The notes under the pieces were generated by a model. It worked only from the letters and a program-made list of their open reading frames with translations. It was not told the DNA's origin and made no database searches. From Actinoplanes oblitus (lineage in GTDB: Bacteria > Actinomycetota > Actinomycetes > Mycobacteriales > Micromonosporaceae), in the NCBI RefSeq assembly GCF_030252345.1, contig NZ_CP126980.1, forward strand, positions 1,077,501 to 1,141,500: a stretch of DNA of 64,000 nucleotides. Reading direction: 5' to 3'. This document shows, piece after piece, positions 9,430 through 17,957 of this stretch; position 1 is the stretch's first letter; each line of letters starts with the position of its first letter. A program made the translations under genes and the position numbers.

Positions 9430-10638
9430 ATGCGCATAGTCCGCCTGGCCAACTTCGTCACGGTCCATACCGGTGGCCTGCGGACCACCCTGCGCGAGCT
9501 CGGCAAGGGTTATCAGCGAGCCGGCCACGAGGCCGTGCTGATCATCCCCGGGCGGCAGTTCAAGGACCGGCAGCTGCGCCAGGGGCGGGTGATCACCCTG
9601 CCCAGCGCGCCCATCCCACGCACCGGCGGCCACCGGGTGCTGGCCGGCCGGCGCGAGCTGGCCAAGCTGCTGGACAGCCTGAAACCGGACCGGATCGAGG
9701 TCTCCGACCGCACCACGCTGCGCTGGACCGGCAACTGGGCCCGGCAGCGCGGGGTCCGGTCGATGATGGTCTCGCACGAGAGCCTGGCCGGCCTGCTCGG
9801 CGTCTGGGGCATGCCGAAACGGGACGCCCTCGCCGACCGGCTGAACAGGCGTACCGCCGAGGCGTTCGACACCATCGTCTGCACCACCGCGTACGCGGCC
9901 GCCGAGTTCCGCCGGCTGGGCGTGCCCAACCTGGTCGAGGTGCCGCTCGGCGTCGACCTCGACGTGTTCCACCCGAGCCGGCTCGACATCGGGGTCCGCT
10001 CCCGGTACGCGAGGCCGGAGGAACTGCTCATCGTCTACGCCAGCCGGCTGTCCGCGGCGAAACGGCCGGAGCTGGCGGTGGACACGGTGGCCGCGCTGCG
10101 TACCGGAAAGGTCCCGGCCGTGCTGGTGGTGGCCGGCGACGGCACCCGGCGCGCCGCCCTCGCCTACCGGGCCGCCCGGCTGCCGGTCCGGTTCGCCGGG
10201 CACATCTCCGAGCGCAAGGACGTCGCCGCGCTGCTCGCCTCGGCCGACGTGGTGGTCGCGCCCGGCCCGGTGGAGACCTTCGGGCTCTCCGCGCTGGAGG
10301 CGCTCGCCTGCGGCACCCCGGTGGTGGTCGACGAGCAGAGCGCGCTGTCCGAGGTGATCGGCGACGCCGGCGTCGCGGTGGCCGGCAACCCGGACGCGTT
10401 CGCCGACGGTGTTTCCCAGCTGATGGCCCGGCCGCGCGACGAGCGCCGGGCCGCGGCCCGGGCCCGGGCCGAGCAGTTCGGCTGGGCCCGATCGGTGGCC
10501 GGCTTCCTGCGGGCGCACGACGTGCAGCCGGCCGAGGTGCCGGTGGAGGCGCCCGCGCTGATCCGGCCGGCGGTCCCTCGGCCGCGTTTGTTGCGGGAGC
10601 CCGGGGCGGACGAAGCCGGCGCACCCCGTTACGCATAG
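9430..10638 (+). CDS. GT4-type glycosyltransferase
   Basis: The protein (402 aa) has two Rossmann-like halves of the GT-B fold. The N-terminal domain starts [10 protein letters not shown] and TGGLRTTL; the C-terminal domain has the nucleotide-sugar site [25 protein letters not shown], including the EX7E pair in ETFGLSALE. It should transfer a sugar from an NDP or GDP donor. The acceptor is not readable; PIM-type mannosyltransferases and cell-wall enzymes are possible relatives. It sits between the MBL gene and rph, a place not occupied in Mycobacterium. The C-terminus ends in a short Pro/Arg-rich tail. Confidence 0.85.
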   Translation: MRIVRLANFVTVHTGGLRTTLRELGKGYQRAGHEAVLIIPGRQFKDRQLRQGRVITLPSAPIPRTGGHRVLAGRRELAKLLDSLKPDRIEVSDRTTLRWTGNWARQRGVRSMMVSHESLAGLLGVWGMPKRDALADRLNRRTAEAFDTIVCTTAYAAAEFRRLGVPNLVEVPLGVDLDVFHPSRLDIGVRSRYARPEELLIVYASRLSAAKRPELAVDTVAALRTGKVPAVLVVAGDGTRRAALAYRAARLPVRFAGHISERKDVAALLASADVVVAPGPVETFGLSALEALACGTPVVVDEQSALSEVIGDAGVAVAGNPDAFADGVSQLMARPRDERRAAARARAEQFGWARSVAGFLRAHDVQPAEVPVEAPALIRPAVPRPRLLREPGADEAGAPRYA

Positions 10639-10648
10639 GGTTGGAGTC

Positions 10649-11377
10649 ATGGCGCGTCCCGACGGCCGTTCGGCCGACCAGTTGCGACCGGTGACCCTGA
10701 CCCGGCGGTGGAGTATCCATCCCGAAGGTTCGGTCCTGGTGGAGTTCGGCAACACCCGAGTGCTCTGCACCGCCAGCGTCACCGAGGGGGTGCCCCGCTG
10801 GCGCAAAGGCTCCGGCCTGGGCTGGCTGACCGCGGAGTACGCGATGCTCCCGCGCGCCACCAACACCCGCGGTGACCGGGAGAGCGTCAAGGGCAAGGTC
10901 GGCGGGCGGACCCAGGAGATCTCCCGGCTGATCGGGCGGAGCCTGCGCGCCAGCATCGACCTCAAGGCGCTCGGGGAGAACTCGATCGTCCTGGACTGCG
11001 ACGTGCTGCAGGCCGACGGCGGCACCCGGACCGCGGCGATCACCGGGGCCTACGTCGCGCTGCACGACGCCGTCACCTGGCTGGCCGGCCGCAAGGCGCT
11101 GGCCGGCAAGCCGGAGAAGGTGCTGCACTCCTCGATCCAGGCGGTCAGCGTCGGGATCATCGACGGCGAGGCGCGGCTCGACCTGCCCTATGAGGAGGAC
11201 GTCGCCGCCGAGGTCGACATGAACGTGGTGTGCACCGGCGCCGGCGACTTCGTCGAGGTGCAGGGCACCGGGGAGAACGGCGTGTTCAAGCGCGCCCAGC
11301 TGGACGCCATGCTCGACCTCGGCCTGCGCGGCTGCGCCGAGCTGGCGATCGCGCAGCAGAAGGCGTTGGCCCAGTGA
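10649..11377 (+). CDS. rph: Ribonuclease PH
   Basis: This phosphorolytic 3'-5' exoribonuclease (242 aa) trims tRNA 3' ends. The N-terminal [33 protein letters not shown], the phosphate-site [33 protein letters not shown] and the closing [13 protein letters not shown] are all typical. Length is normal for the hexameric enzyme. It starts ten bases after the glycosyltransferase stop and its TGA overlaps the rdgB GTG, so they are translationally coupled. Confidence 0.97.
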   Translation: MARPDGRSADQLRPVTLTRRWSIHPEGSVLVEFGNTRVLCTASVTEGVPRWRKGSGLGWLTAEYAMLPRATNTRGDRESVKGKVGGRTQEISRLIGRSLRASIDLKALGENSIVLDCDVLQADGGTRTAAITGAYVALHDAVTWLAGRKALAGKPEKVLHSSIQAVSVGIIDGEARLDLPYEEDVAAEVDMNVVCTGAGDFVEVQGTGENGVFKRAQLDAMLDLGLRGCAELAIAQQKALAQ

Positions 11378-11988
11378 GCGCCCGTCTGCTGCTCGCCACG
11401 GCGAACAAGAAGAAGCTCGTCGAGCTGCAGCGCATCCTGGACGCCGCGCTCGGCATGCACCAGATCGAGCTGGTCGGCCTGGGCGACTTCCCGGATTACC
11501 CGGACGTCCCGGAGACCGGCCTCACCTTCGGCGAGAACGCGCTGATCAAGGCGCGGGAGGGCGCGAAGCGTACCGGCCTGCCGACCGTCGCCGACGACTC
11601 CGGCCTGGCGGTCACCGCGCTCAACGGGATGCCCGGCGTGTTCAGTGCCCGCTGGTCCGGCGCGCACGGCGACGACGCCGCCAATCTGGACCTGGTGCTG
11701 GCCCAGATCGGTGACGTCGGCGACGAGCACCGCGGCGCCGCGTTCGTCTGCGCCGCCGCCCTGGTCCTGCCGAACGGGCGGGAGCACCTGGTCGAGGGCC
11801 GGCAGACCGGGCGGCTGCTGCGCTCCCGGCGCGGCGACGGCGGTTTCGGCTACGACCCGATCTTCGTCGGCGACGGCCAGGAGCGCACCAACGCCGAGCT
11901 GAGCCCGGCCGAGAAGGACGCGATCAGCCACCGGGGCAAGGCGTTCCGCGAGCTGGCCAAGGTGATCGCCAAGGAACTGCCCCGCTGA
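11374..11988 (+). CDS. rdgB: XTP/dITP pyrophosphatase (HAM1/RdgB family)
   Basis: This enzyme (204 aa) hydrolyses non-canonical purine triphosphates (dITP, XTP) to monophosphates. Motifs are [10 protein letters not shown] at the N-terminus, [17 protein letters not shown] (metal site), GFGYDPIF and [11 protein letters not shown]. The GTG start shares GTGA with the rph stop. The rph-rdgB pair is conserved in order and overlap in actinobacteria. Confidence 0.97.
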   Translation: MSARLLLATANKKKLVELQRILDAALGMHQIELVGLGDFPDYPDVPETGLTFGENALIKAREGAKRTGLPTVADDSGLAVTALNGMPGVFSARWSGAHGDDAANLDLVLAQIGDVGDEHRGAAFVCAAALVLPNGREHLVEGRQTGRLLRSRRGDGGFGYDPIFVGDGQERTNAELSPAEKDAISHRGKAFRELAKVIAKELPR

Positions 11989-11992
11989 CGGC

Positions 11993-12826
11993 TCACGCCA
12001 CGAACAGATGCCGCTGTGCCGCCGCCGCCTCGAACTCCTCCAGGCGGCGGTGCACCGGTTCCGGTGCGGTGTCACACATCGCCTCGAGCAGCACCATGGC
12101 CATCGTCATCGGCCCGGTGTGCAGGTCGAACACCAGACGCGTGCCGACCACAGCGGGCAGCACCAAGTCCGCCACCTCGGTGATCGGGCTGACCGCCGAG
12201 TCGGTGATCGCCACCACCGTGAACCCGGCCGAGCGCGCCTCCCGGATCGCCGTCACCGACTCCCGCGGATACCGCGGCAGCACCATCGCCAGCAGCGCCG
12301 AGGCGCCCGCGGCCCGCGCCTGGTCCAGCCGGTCCAGCAGCCCGGTGCCGCCACCGTCGAGCAGCCGCACGTCCGGGAAGACCTTCGCCGCGAAGTACCC
12401 GAAGTACGCCGCGAGCGGCGCCGCCGCCCGCAGGCCGAGGACCGGTAACGGCCGGCTGGCGGCCAGGATCGTCGCGGCCTCGCGTACGTCATCCAGCTGC
12501 CCCAGGTCCTCCGCCAGCCGCCGCAGGTGCTCGGCCTCGGCCAGCACCGCGCGCTGCATCCCGTTCCGCCCGGCCGGCTCGCTCGGCGCCCCGGCGGCGA
12601 GGGCCCGCAGCTCCCGCCGCAACGCCGGATATCCCGGGTAGCCCAGCGCCATCGCGAACCGGGTCACCGACGGCTGGCTCACCCCGGCCAGCCCGGCCAC
12701 CTCGGCCGCCGACAGGTAGGCCGCTTTCCCGGAATGCTCCACCAGAATCTGCGCGATCCGCCGCTGCGTCGGCGTCAGGCGCGCTCCCTGAAACAGGTCG
12801 AGCACCCGCTCCCCAGTCACCGGCAC
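11993..12826 (-). CDS. MurR/RpiR-family transcriptional regulator
   Basis: The protein has 277 residues. Residues 1-77 form the RpiR-type helix-turn-helix (LTPTQRRIAQILVEHS, AEVAGLAGVSQPSVTRFAMALG). Residues about 125-260 are a SIS phosphosugar-binding domain with PVLGLRAAAPLAAYFGYF and VVAITDSAVSPI. Such regulators sense a sugar phosphate and control nearby sugar or cell-wall catabolic genes; no obvious target lies beside it. It converges with rdgB, leaving four bases between stops. GTG 12826 is taken as start; GTG at residue 3 is possible. Confidence 0.85.
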   Translation of the reverse strand: MPVTGERVLDLFQGARLTPTQRRIAQILVEHSGKAAYLSAAEVAGLAGVSQPSVTRFAMALGYPGYPALRRELRALAAGAPSEPAGRNGMQRAVLAEAEHLRRLAEDLGQLDDVREAATILAASRPLPVLGLRAAAPLAAYFGYFAAKVFPDVRLLDGGGTGLLDRLDQARAAGASALLAMVLPRYPRESVTAIREARSAGFTVVAITDSAVSPITEVADLVLPAVVGTRLVFDLHTGPMTMAMVLLEAMCDTAPEPVHRRLEEFEAAAAQRHLFVA

Positions 12827-12924
12827 AGCCTATGCATGAGGAATTTCACACCGCCAGACGCGTGCATCGCTTCTACCGGAAAGAGGCGTCGGGTGCGGCC
12901 GGCGGGCATGAAAGGGTGGGCGGC

Positions 12925-13743
12925 ATGCGGATCGCTGAGCTGCACACGTACCCGGTCAAGGGCGGTCACCGGCTGGACCACGACGAGGTGGTGGTCGAGC
13001 CGTGGGGCCTGACCGGCGACCGCCGCTGGATGATGATCGACCCGGACGGCGTCGGCATCACCCAGCGCGACACCGCGCGCCTCACCCAGTTCGCCGTGCA
13101 CCCGCGCCCCGGTGGTCTCCGGCTCACCGCTCCCGGCCTGCCCGGCCTGGACCTGGACGAGCCGGTCGACGGGCCGAAGGTCGGCGTGCACGTGTTCCGC
13201 AACAAGCCCGAGGTCCCGGCCCGGCTCAGCGTGGCCGGCAGCGCGTGGTGCGCCGAGTTCCTCGGCCGCGACGCCCGGCTGGTCTGGCAGGCCGACCCGA
13301 CCGGGCGGACCATCCCGGAGTTCGCGCTGCCCGCCGACCGGGTCAGCCTGGCCGACGGCTACCCGGTGCTGCTGGCCAACGCCGCGTCCCTGGACGCGGT
13401 GAACGACTGGCTGGCCGAGGACGGTGACGACCCGGTCCCGATCCACCGGTTCCGGCCCAACCTGGTGGTCGAGGGCGCGCCCGCCTGGGCCGAGGACGAC
13501 TGGCTGGGCGGGCGGCTGCGGATCGGCGAGCTGACCTTCCGGGTGGCCAAGCACTGCGCGCGCTGCCGGGTCACCACGATCGACCAGGAGACCGGGGAGG
13601 CCGGCCGGCAACCGCTGCGCGTGCTCGGCCGGCACCGGCGGATCGACGGCGGCCTGATGTTCGCGGTCAACCTGATCCCGGACCTGGCGGCCGGGGTCAC
13701 CGCGGTGTTGCGGATCGGCGACGCGGTGACACCGATGGAGTGA
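12925..13743 (+). CDS. MOSC domain protein
   Basis: The protein has 272 residues: an N-terminal MOSC beta-barrel domain (1-125, starting RIAELHTYPVKGGHR with GDRRWMMIDPDG) and a C-terminal MOSC domain (about 130-270). The conserved cysteine is in VAKHCARCRVTTID. The family includes YiiM/YcbX and mARC-type molybdenum-cofactor proteins that reduce N-hydroxylated compounds or act in sulfur transfer. ATG 12925 follows GGGTGGG at 12914-12920; the upstream frame is open but lacks family similarity. No molybdopterin genes are in view. Confidence 0.9.
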   Translation: MRIAELHTYPVKGGHRLDHDEVVVEPWGLTGDRRWMMIDPDGVGITQRDTARLTQFAVHPRPGGLRLTAPGLPGLDLDEPVDGPKVGVHVFRNKPEVPARLSVAGSAWCAEFLGRDARLVWQADPTGRTIPEFALPADRVSLADGYPVLLANAASLDAVNDWLAEDGDDPVPIHRFRPNLVVEGAPAWAEDDWLGGRLRIGELTFRVAKHCARCRVTTIDQETGEAGRQPLRVLGRHRRIDGGLMFAVNLIPDLAAGVTAVLRIGDAVTPME

Positions 13744-13766
13744 CGCGGCACTCATTAGCGGTACCC

Positions 13767-13788
13767 GTGTCTTAGGAGTGTCTTAGAA
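13767..13788 (+). promoter_or_regulatory. Two 11-bp direct repeats upstream of the expansin-like gene
   Basis: GTGTCTTAGGA and GTGTCTTAGAA are adjacent with 11-base periodicity, 41 bases before the start codon. Such spacing suits head-to-tail binding by an OmpR/PhoP-type regulator on one face of DNA. No consensus identity is claimed. Confidence 0.4.
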
Positions 13789-13828
13789 GATTTGCTCCCG
13801 GCGTCCGGCCGAACCAGTATCGCTGAGC

Positions 13829-14764
13829 GTGAGTGCTCATCGACGCCCGTTCCCGACCCGATGGCTCGCCGCAGGCGGCGCCGCGGCTCTCGCCGGCATC
13901 ATCGGCGTGGCGCTGCTGCTGCAGACTGGCGGGTCGGCCTGCGCCGCGCCACCGAGCACCAGCACCAAGACCGGCAAGGCCACCTTCTACGAGCTGGGTG
14001 GCACCACCGGCAACTGCTCGTTCGAGGTGCCCGCCGACGACCTGTACGTCGCGCTCGGCCCGGAGCAGTATGCCGAGGGCGCGTCCTGCGGCGCCTACCT
14101 CGACGTCACCGGCCCCAAGGGCAAGGTCCGGGTGAAGGTCTTCGACTCCTGCCCGGAGTGCCAGCCCGGCCACCTGGACCTCAGCCGGACCGCGTTCAAG
14201 AAGATCGGCGCCGAGGTCGCCGGGGTCGTCTCGATCAAGTACCGGCTGGTCACCAACCCGTCGACGCCCGGCCCGATCACCGTGCAGCTCAAGGACGGCG
14301 CCTCCAAGTACTGGTTCGCCGCCCGCATCGACAACCACGGCAACCTGCTGTCGTCCGTCCAGGTGGCCGGCCCCGGCGGCAGCTTCAAGTCGGCTCACCG
14401 CACCGACTACAACTACTGGCTGATCGACGGCGGCGCCGGTTCCGGCCCGTACAAAATCAAGATCACCGACGTGTACGGCAACAGCACCACGGTCACCGGC
14501 ATCGACCTGGACCCGGGCGCGGTGCAGAAGACGTCCAAGACCCTCACCGGCGGCTCCCGGGTCGTCGAGAAGGCCACGTCACCGACGCCCACCGCCAAGA
14601 AGTCGTCCCCCACCAGCAAGCCCACCACCAAACCCAGCAAGCCGGCGACCGTTTCCCCGCCGGCGTCCTCGGTGGCCCCGCTGCCCGCGTCGGTTGCCGC
14701 CGCCCCGAGCACCACCGGGGACGCCTTGGTCGCCCTGGCCGCCGGCGAGACGACCTGCGATTGA
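13829..14764 (+). CDS. Secreted expansin-like protein
   Basis: The protein has 311 residues. An N-terminal export signal with hydrophobic stretch at about 14-32 precedes ACAAPP. Residues 46-130 form a double-psi beta barrel like bacterial expansin EXLX1: TGKATFYE, GNCSF, and VFDSCPECQPGHLDLS with the conserved HLDLS aspartate. Residues 140-230 fit the CBM63-like second domain. A Ser/Thr/Pro/Lys linker tail (about 245-295) ends the protein. Expansins loosen cellulose and peptidoglycan without hydrolysis, which fits the cellulases elsewhere in the window. The start is GTG 13829. Confidence 0.85.
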   Translation: MSAHRRPFPTRWLAAGGAAALAGIIGVALLLQTGGSACAAPPSTSTKTGKATFYELGGTTGNCSFEVPADDLYVALGPEQYAEGASCGAYLDVTGPKGKVRVKVFDSCPECQPGHLDLSRTAFKKIGAEVAGVVSIKYRLVTNPSTPGPITVQLKDGASKYWFAARIDNHGNLLSSVQVAGPGGSFKSAHRTDYNYWLIDGGAGSGPYKIKITDVYGNSTTVTGIDLDPGAVQKTSKTLTGGSRVVEKATSPTPTAKKSSPTSKPTTKPSKPATVSPPASSVAPLPASVAAAPSTTGDALVALAAGETTCD

Positions 14765-14972
14765 TCCAGTTCCTCCACGCGCCCGCTACCGATCCCGGTC
14801 CCCACTGAGTCCGCTCCCCAGGCGAGTCCGCTCCCCGAGGCCTCAGTTCCGGTCCCCCCAGAAGGCAGCCCCGCCACGGCGTCAACGGCGGGGCTGCCGA
14901 CTGCCGCACGCGACCGGGACGGCGAGCACCGCCCGGATGCCGTAGTCCTGGGTTCACGATCAAATCAAGATC

Positions 14973-15104
14973 AAATGCTTGATGACTCGGATCCGCGCTG
15001 ATCACTGATCGTCGCTCCCGCCAGGGACCCTTCCGGGCCGGGCAGGACGCTGGCGCGTCCAGAACGCCCGACCCGCAAGGGCGACGTCCGCGGGTGGTGA
15101 CGAC
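14973..15104 (+). repeat. Left arm of a ~130-bp inverted repeat around tRNA-Leu
   Basis: This 132-base stretch reappears reverse-complemented at 15927-16057. The cores GGATCCGCGCTGATCAC and GCGACG...CCGCGGGTGGT are near-identical, with scattered substitutions elsewhere. No protein gene uses it. The stretch 14765-14972 before it holds nothing I recognise. Confidence 0.85.
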
Positions 15105-15139
15105 GTGCCAAACCCCATGCCGGACCCGAGCGCACCAGC

Positions 15140-15160
15140 TTGTGCACAACCTGTGGATAA
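15140..15160. other. Pair of DnaA-box-like sites
   Basis: TGTGGATAA at 15152-15160 is an exact TTATCCACA box on the minus strand. TTGTGCACA at 15140-15148 differs by one base from the actinobacterial consensus TTGTCCACA. The sites are three bases apart in opposite orientation. No dnaA, dnaN or other oriC gene is nearby, so this is not oriC; a titration or regulatory site is possible. Confidence 0.5.
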
Positions 15161-15175
15161 CCCGTCCCGTTGCGG

Positions 15176-15420
15176 GACCAGGCGCGCGGACCAGTCCGCG
15201 CCGACCAGGATCAGGCGCGTGGACCAGTCCGCGCCGACCAGGACCGGGTGTGTGGGGCAGCCCGTGCCGACCAGGCCCGGGTGTGAGAAGCACTCCGTGT
15301 GGGTGCGTGGAGCACTCCGCGGCGATACGACCGCGTGCGTGGAGCACTCCGCGCTCGCCGGGGTCGGGTGCCTGGAAACGCCGCGCCGATCGGGATCAGG
15401 GGCGTGGAGCACGCCCCGCC
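15176..15420. repeat. Degenerate ~33-bp tandem repeat array
   Basis: About eight diverged units share the pattern (G)CGTGGACCAGTCCGCGCCG / CGTGGAGCACTCCGCG, each containing a short internal dyad. The two clearest copies are at 15182-15240. Because the period is a multiple of three, several frames stay open across it on both strands, but none looks like a gene. The spacing and divergence do not fit CRISPR. Confidence 0.75.
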
Positions 15421-15467
15421 GGCGGAGCTGCCATGACCTGTCGACGGCGTGCTCTGTCGGGAAGTTG

Positions 15468-15551
15468 TGCGGGAGAAGGGACTCGAACCCTCACGCCCTC
15501 TCGGGCACGGGCACCTAAAACCCGCGCGGCTGCCAATTTCGCCACTCCCGC
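15468..15551 (-). tRNA. tRNA-Leu (anticodon UAG)
   Basis: The acceptor arms GCGGGAG and CTCCCGC pair perfectly with discriminator A. The anticodon stem encloses TTTAGGT, placing TAG at positions 34-36. A long variable arm (CCCGAGAGGG region) and GGTTCGAGTCC T-arm confirm a class II leucine tRNA. CCA is not encoded. It reads leftward into the 33-bp array and sits between the arms of a large inverted repeat. Confidence 0.95.
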
Positions 15552-15800
15552 CCGTTTTGCCCATCAAGAGCAAAGCGTTGGGTGGAGTCTAAACGGTCGC
15601 CCCTGTTCATGGCGCCTCGGTTCCGCCCGTGGAGGTGATGCGCCATTCATACCCGCCGTCCCGCTACCGACCGTGCGCACCGCATTTCCTTTCGTCGCAC
15701 ACCGTGCCTCACCGGCCGCGAGCGTCCAGCGCCGTCGTTCAGCCCGTCAGGCGCCGGCGTGCGAGGCAGCGCCTGGCGCCCGGATGTCATCGGGTCCGAG

Positions 15801-15904
15801 GTGGGCGGTGGTGCCTGGCATTCAGTCCCCGTTGGGGTCGGGGTGGGCGGTGCTGCGTGGCATTCAGTCGCCGTTGGGGTCGAGGCGGGTGGTGGTGCCT
15901 GGCG
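15801..15904. repeat. 42-bp tandem repeat, about 2.5 units
   Basis: Unit 1 (15801-15842) and unit 2 (15843-15884) both start GTGGGCGGTG and contain GGCATTCAGTC and CCGTTGGGGTCG; a partial third unit follows (15885-15904). The surrounding sequence 15552-15800 is a non-coding gap in which I see no gene. Confidence 0.8.
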
Positions 15905-15926
15905 CTTCCGGCTCTGGGGTTGGCGG

Positions 15927-16057
15927 GTCGTGACCACCCGCGGGCGTCGCCCTTGCGGGCTGAGCGTTCTGGACGCGCAGCGGCCAGCTCAGACCGGAAG
16001 GGTCCCTGGCGGGAGCGACGATCGGTGATCAGCGCGGATCCGAGTAATCGGGCATTT
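15927..16057 (-). repeat. Right arm of the ~130-bp inverted repeat
   Basis: This is the reverse-complement partner of 14973-15104. It starts GTCGTGACCACCCGCGGGCG and ends with GGATCCGAGTAATCGGGCATTT. The arms bracket tRNA-Leu and both tandem arrays, with 822 bases between. The arms differ by scattered substitutions, so the duplication is not recent. Confidence 0.85.
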
Positions 16058-16077
16058 GATCGTCAATTCGCGCAGCC

Positions 16078-16110
16078 GCTCAGACTGGAAGGGTCCACGG
16101 CGGGAGCGAC
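16078..16110 (-). repeat. Third partial copy of the repeat core
   Basis: These 33 bases match 15987-16019 at 30 of 33 positions in the same orientation, sharing GGAAGGGTCC and GCGGGAGCGAC. They lie 91 bases further on, suggesting the core is a small dispersed element. The remaining sequence to 16358 holds nothing I recognise. Confidence 0.75.
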
Positions 16111-16358
16111 CACCCGGACGGCGCGGTGCTGCTGGCCGACGAGTTCGGCGGCCATCGCGGGTGATCCGGAAGCGCGACCGGGTTCGCCGGGGAATGTGCA
16201 CGGCGGCCGCCTTGCGGGTTGGTACCGCATGACGACCGCCGTGAGTCCGGGTCCCGCTGGGGGAATTGCTCTCCTGATCGGCGCGGAAGGCCCGGACTTG
16301 CGGACTTTCCCGGGATTCGGACGATCGCGGTGAGGGCGGTGACCGATCTCCGGGCCGA

Positions 16359-16835
16359 TCAGTCCAGTCCGAGGTCGCGGCGCAGCTTGGCGACGTGGCC
16401 GGTGGCCTTGACGTTGTAGAGGGCCCGTTCGATCGCCCCGTTCTCGTCGATCACGAACGTGGAGCGGATCACGCCGGTCACCGTCTTGCCGTAGAGCTGC
16501 TTCTCGCCGAACGCGCCGTACGCCCTCAGCACACTCTTGTCCACGTCGCTGACCAGCGGGAACGTGATGGCGTCGCGCTCGCGGAACTTCGCCAGCTTCT
16601 CCGGCTTGTCCGGGGAGATGCCGACCACCTCGTAGCCGGCGGCCTGCAGCGAGGCGAGCGAGTCGCGGAAGTCACAGGCCTGCTTGGTGCAGCCGGGCGT
16701 CATCGCGGCCGGGTAGGCGTACAGCACGACCTTGCGTCCGCGCAGGTCCTTGAGCGCGAGGCTCTCGCCGGTGTCGGTGGTGAGGGTGAAGTCGGGCGCG
16801 GCGTCGCCGGCGCTGAGACGCACGTTGTCAGTCAT
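16359..16835 (-). CDS. bcp: Thioredoxin-dependent thiol peroxidase (Bcp/PrxQ)
   Basis: This peroxiredoxin (158 aa) reduces hydroperoxides. The peroxidatic Cys49 lies in MTPGCTKQACDFRD and the resolving Cys54 is five residues later, the intramolecular pattern of the Bcp/PrxQ class. PDFTLTTDTGE, LRGRKVVLYAYP and GISPDKPEKLAKF are conserved. I chose ATG 16835 (MTDNVRLSAGD); the frame extends upstream without homology. It stands alone, with speD upstream on the same strand. Confidence 0.95.
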   Translation of the reverse strand: MTDNVRLSAGDAAPDFTLTTDTGESLALKDLRGRKVVLYAYPAAMTPGCTKQACDFRDSLASLQAAGYEVVGISPDKPEKLAKFRERDAITFPLVSDVDKSVLRAYGAFGEKQLYGKTVTGVIRSTFVIDENGAIERALYNVKATGHVAKLRRDLGLD

Positions 16836-16902
16836 GGGACCGACGATAGTGCCGGGCCCGGGAGCGCCCCGCCGACAGTCGCCGGCGGGGCGCCCGTCGT
16901 GC

Positions 16903-17331
16903 TCAGGCGGCTGTCCGCCGGCTGCTCCAGAGCTGCTCGGCGGCGGGCAGGTCGCGGGGCCACTCCTCGCCCCGGCGGCGCAGGGTGTGCTCGGTGATCT
17001 CGTAGTCGCCGACCAGCCGGCGGAACTCGGCGAGCACATCGGCCTCGCGGAACGGCTTGCAGGAGAAGACGTTGACGAAGATCTCCCGCAGGTGCGGGTA
17101 GGTGTGGATGGCGGCGTGCGACTCGGCCAGGATCACCACTGCCGACTTGCCGGACTTCTCCGGCGGGCCGCCCTCGGTGGCCACCAGCGGACCGGCGATC
17201 ACCGTCATCCCGATCCGGGCGACCAGATCGCGCATGAAGGTGGTCAGCGCCTGATCGTCGTCGAGCGCTGTGGTGTCGGCGATGCCGGACAACCGGAGGG
17301 TCAGCTCATCGCCGTAGTGGTCATTCTCCAT
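16903..17331 (-). CDS. speD: S-adenosylmethionine decarboxylase proenzyme, bacterial type
   Basis: The protein (142 aa) makes decarboxylated SAM for polyamine synthesis. It self-cleaves at Glu70-Ser71 in LAESHAAIHTYPH, Ser71 becoming the pyruvoyl group. His76 follows in that motif, and Cys91 in VNVFSCK is the conserved proton donor. ATG 17331 has GGAGG six bases upstream. No spermidine synthase gene (speE) is adjacent, so the aminopropyl acceptor enzyme must lie elsewhere, or the product is used differently. Confidence 0.88.
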   Translation of the reverse strand: MENDHYGDELTLRLSGIADTTALDDDQALTTFMRDLVARIGMTVIAGPLVATEGGPPEKSGKSAVVILAESHAAIHTYPHLREIFVNVFSCKPFREADVLAEFRRLVGDYEITEHTLRRRGEEWPRDLPAAEQLWSSRRTAA

Positions 17332-17585
17332 GACGCCTCCCGGGGCTGTGAAACGTACGTTACCGGCGTTTGAAGATGCCGGATGTGCCAACGTTTTCGC
17401 TGGTGGAGGGCATGTGGCGATTCCGTTTCGGGTGAGCCGGTAAACGCCGCTTTCCGTATTCCGGACACGGTGGACAGTGCGCATTCCGGTGTTCCACTAC
17501 GGACAATTCGCCGGTGGTCTGGCGGGCCGTCGCGGATCTTCAGTACGCTCCCCGGGCAGACGCGTCGAGAGCGGAGATCAGGGCC

Positions 17586-17957
17586 ATGACGGCACCCACG
17601 GGCGGTACCACGGCGAACGGCAGCACCACCGTCTCCAGCGAGGTGGTGGAGAAGATCGCCGCCGCCGCGGCACGCACCGTGCCCGGTGTCGCTGACCTGG
17701 GCGGCGACGTCGCCCGTTTCTTCAACACCGTCCTCGACAAGGTCGGCCTGGACACCGTCGGCGACGCCAGCCGTGGCGTCTCCGCCCGGATCAAGGACGG
17801 CACGGCGACCATCGACATCGTGGTCGTGCTGGCCGCCGGCACGGTGGTCGCCGAGGTGACCGATGCCGTGCAGACCACTGTCACCGAGGCCGTGCAGGGC
17901 TACGGCCTGCGCGTCATCGCCGTCAACGTCAACGTGGACGACATCGCGATCGGCTAG
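17586..17957 (+). CDS. Asp23/Gls24-family envelope stress protein
   Basis: The protein (123 aa) has the Asp23 core: SSEVVEKIAAAAARTVPGVADLG, then GVSARIKDGTATIDIVVVLAAG, and VTDAVQTTVTEAVQGYGLRVIAVNVNVDDI. Family members form cytosolic or membrane-tethered assemblies in envelope stress. The first 15 residues are a Gly/Thr-rich tail. The ATG follows GAGATCAGGG. Its stop overlaps the convergent membrane protein gene by four bases. Confidence 0.88.
   Translation: MTAPTGGTTANGSTTVSSEVVEKIAAAAARTVPGVADLGGDVARFFNTVLDKVGLDTVGDASRGVSARIKDGTATIDIVVVLAAGTVVAEVTDAVQTTVTEAVQGYGLRVIAVNVNVDDIAIG

Noticed and set aside
15140..15160. Chromosomal origin oriC
   Set aside because: There are only two boxes, with no dnaA, dnaN, rpmH or AT-rich unwinding element nearby.
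15176..15420. CRISPR array
   Set aside because: Units are contiguous and degenerate, with no constant repeat plus unique spacer pattern and no cas genes.
14973..16057. Insertion sequence bounded by inverted repeats
   Set aside because: No transposase lies between the arms, and the arms are far longer than typical terminal repeats. Kept only as a repeat locus.
15001..16333. Open frames on both strands around tRNA-Leu
   Set aside because: They span a tRNA, tandem arrays and inverted repeats. Their openness follows from repeat periods that are multiples of three.
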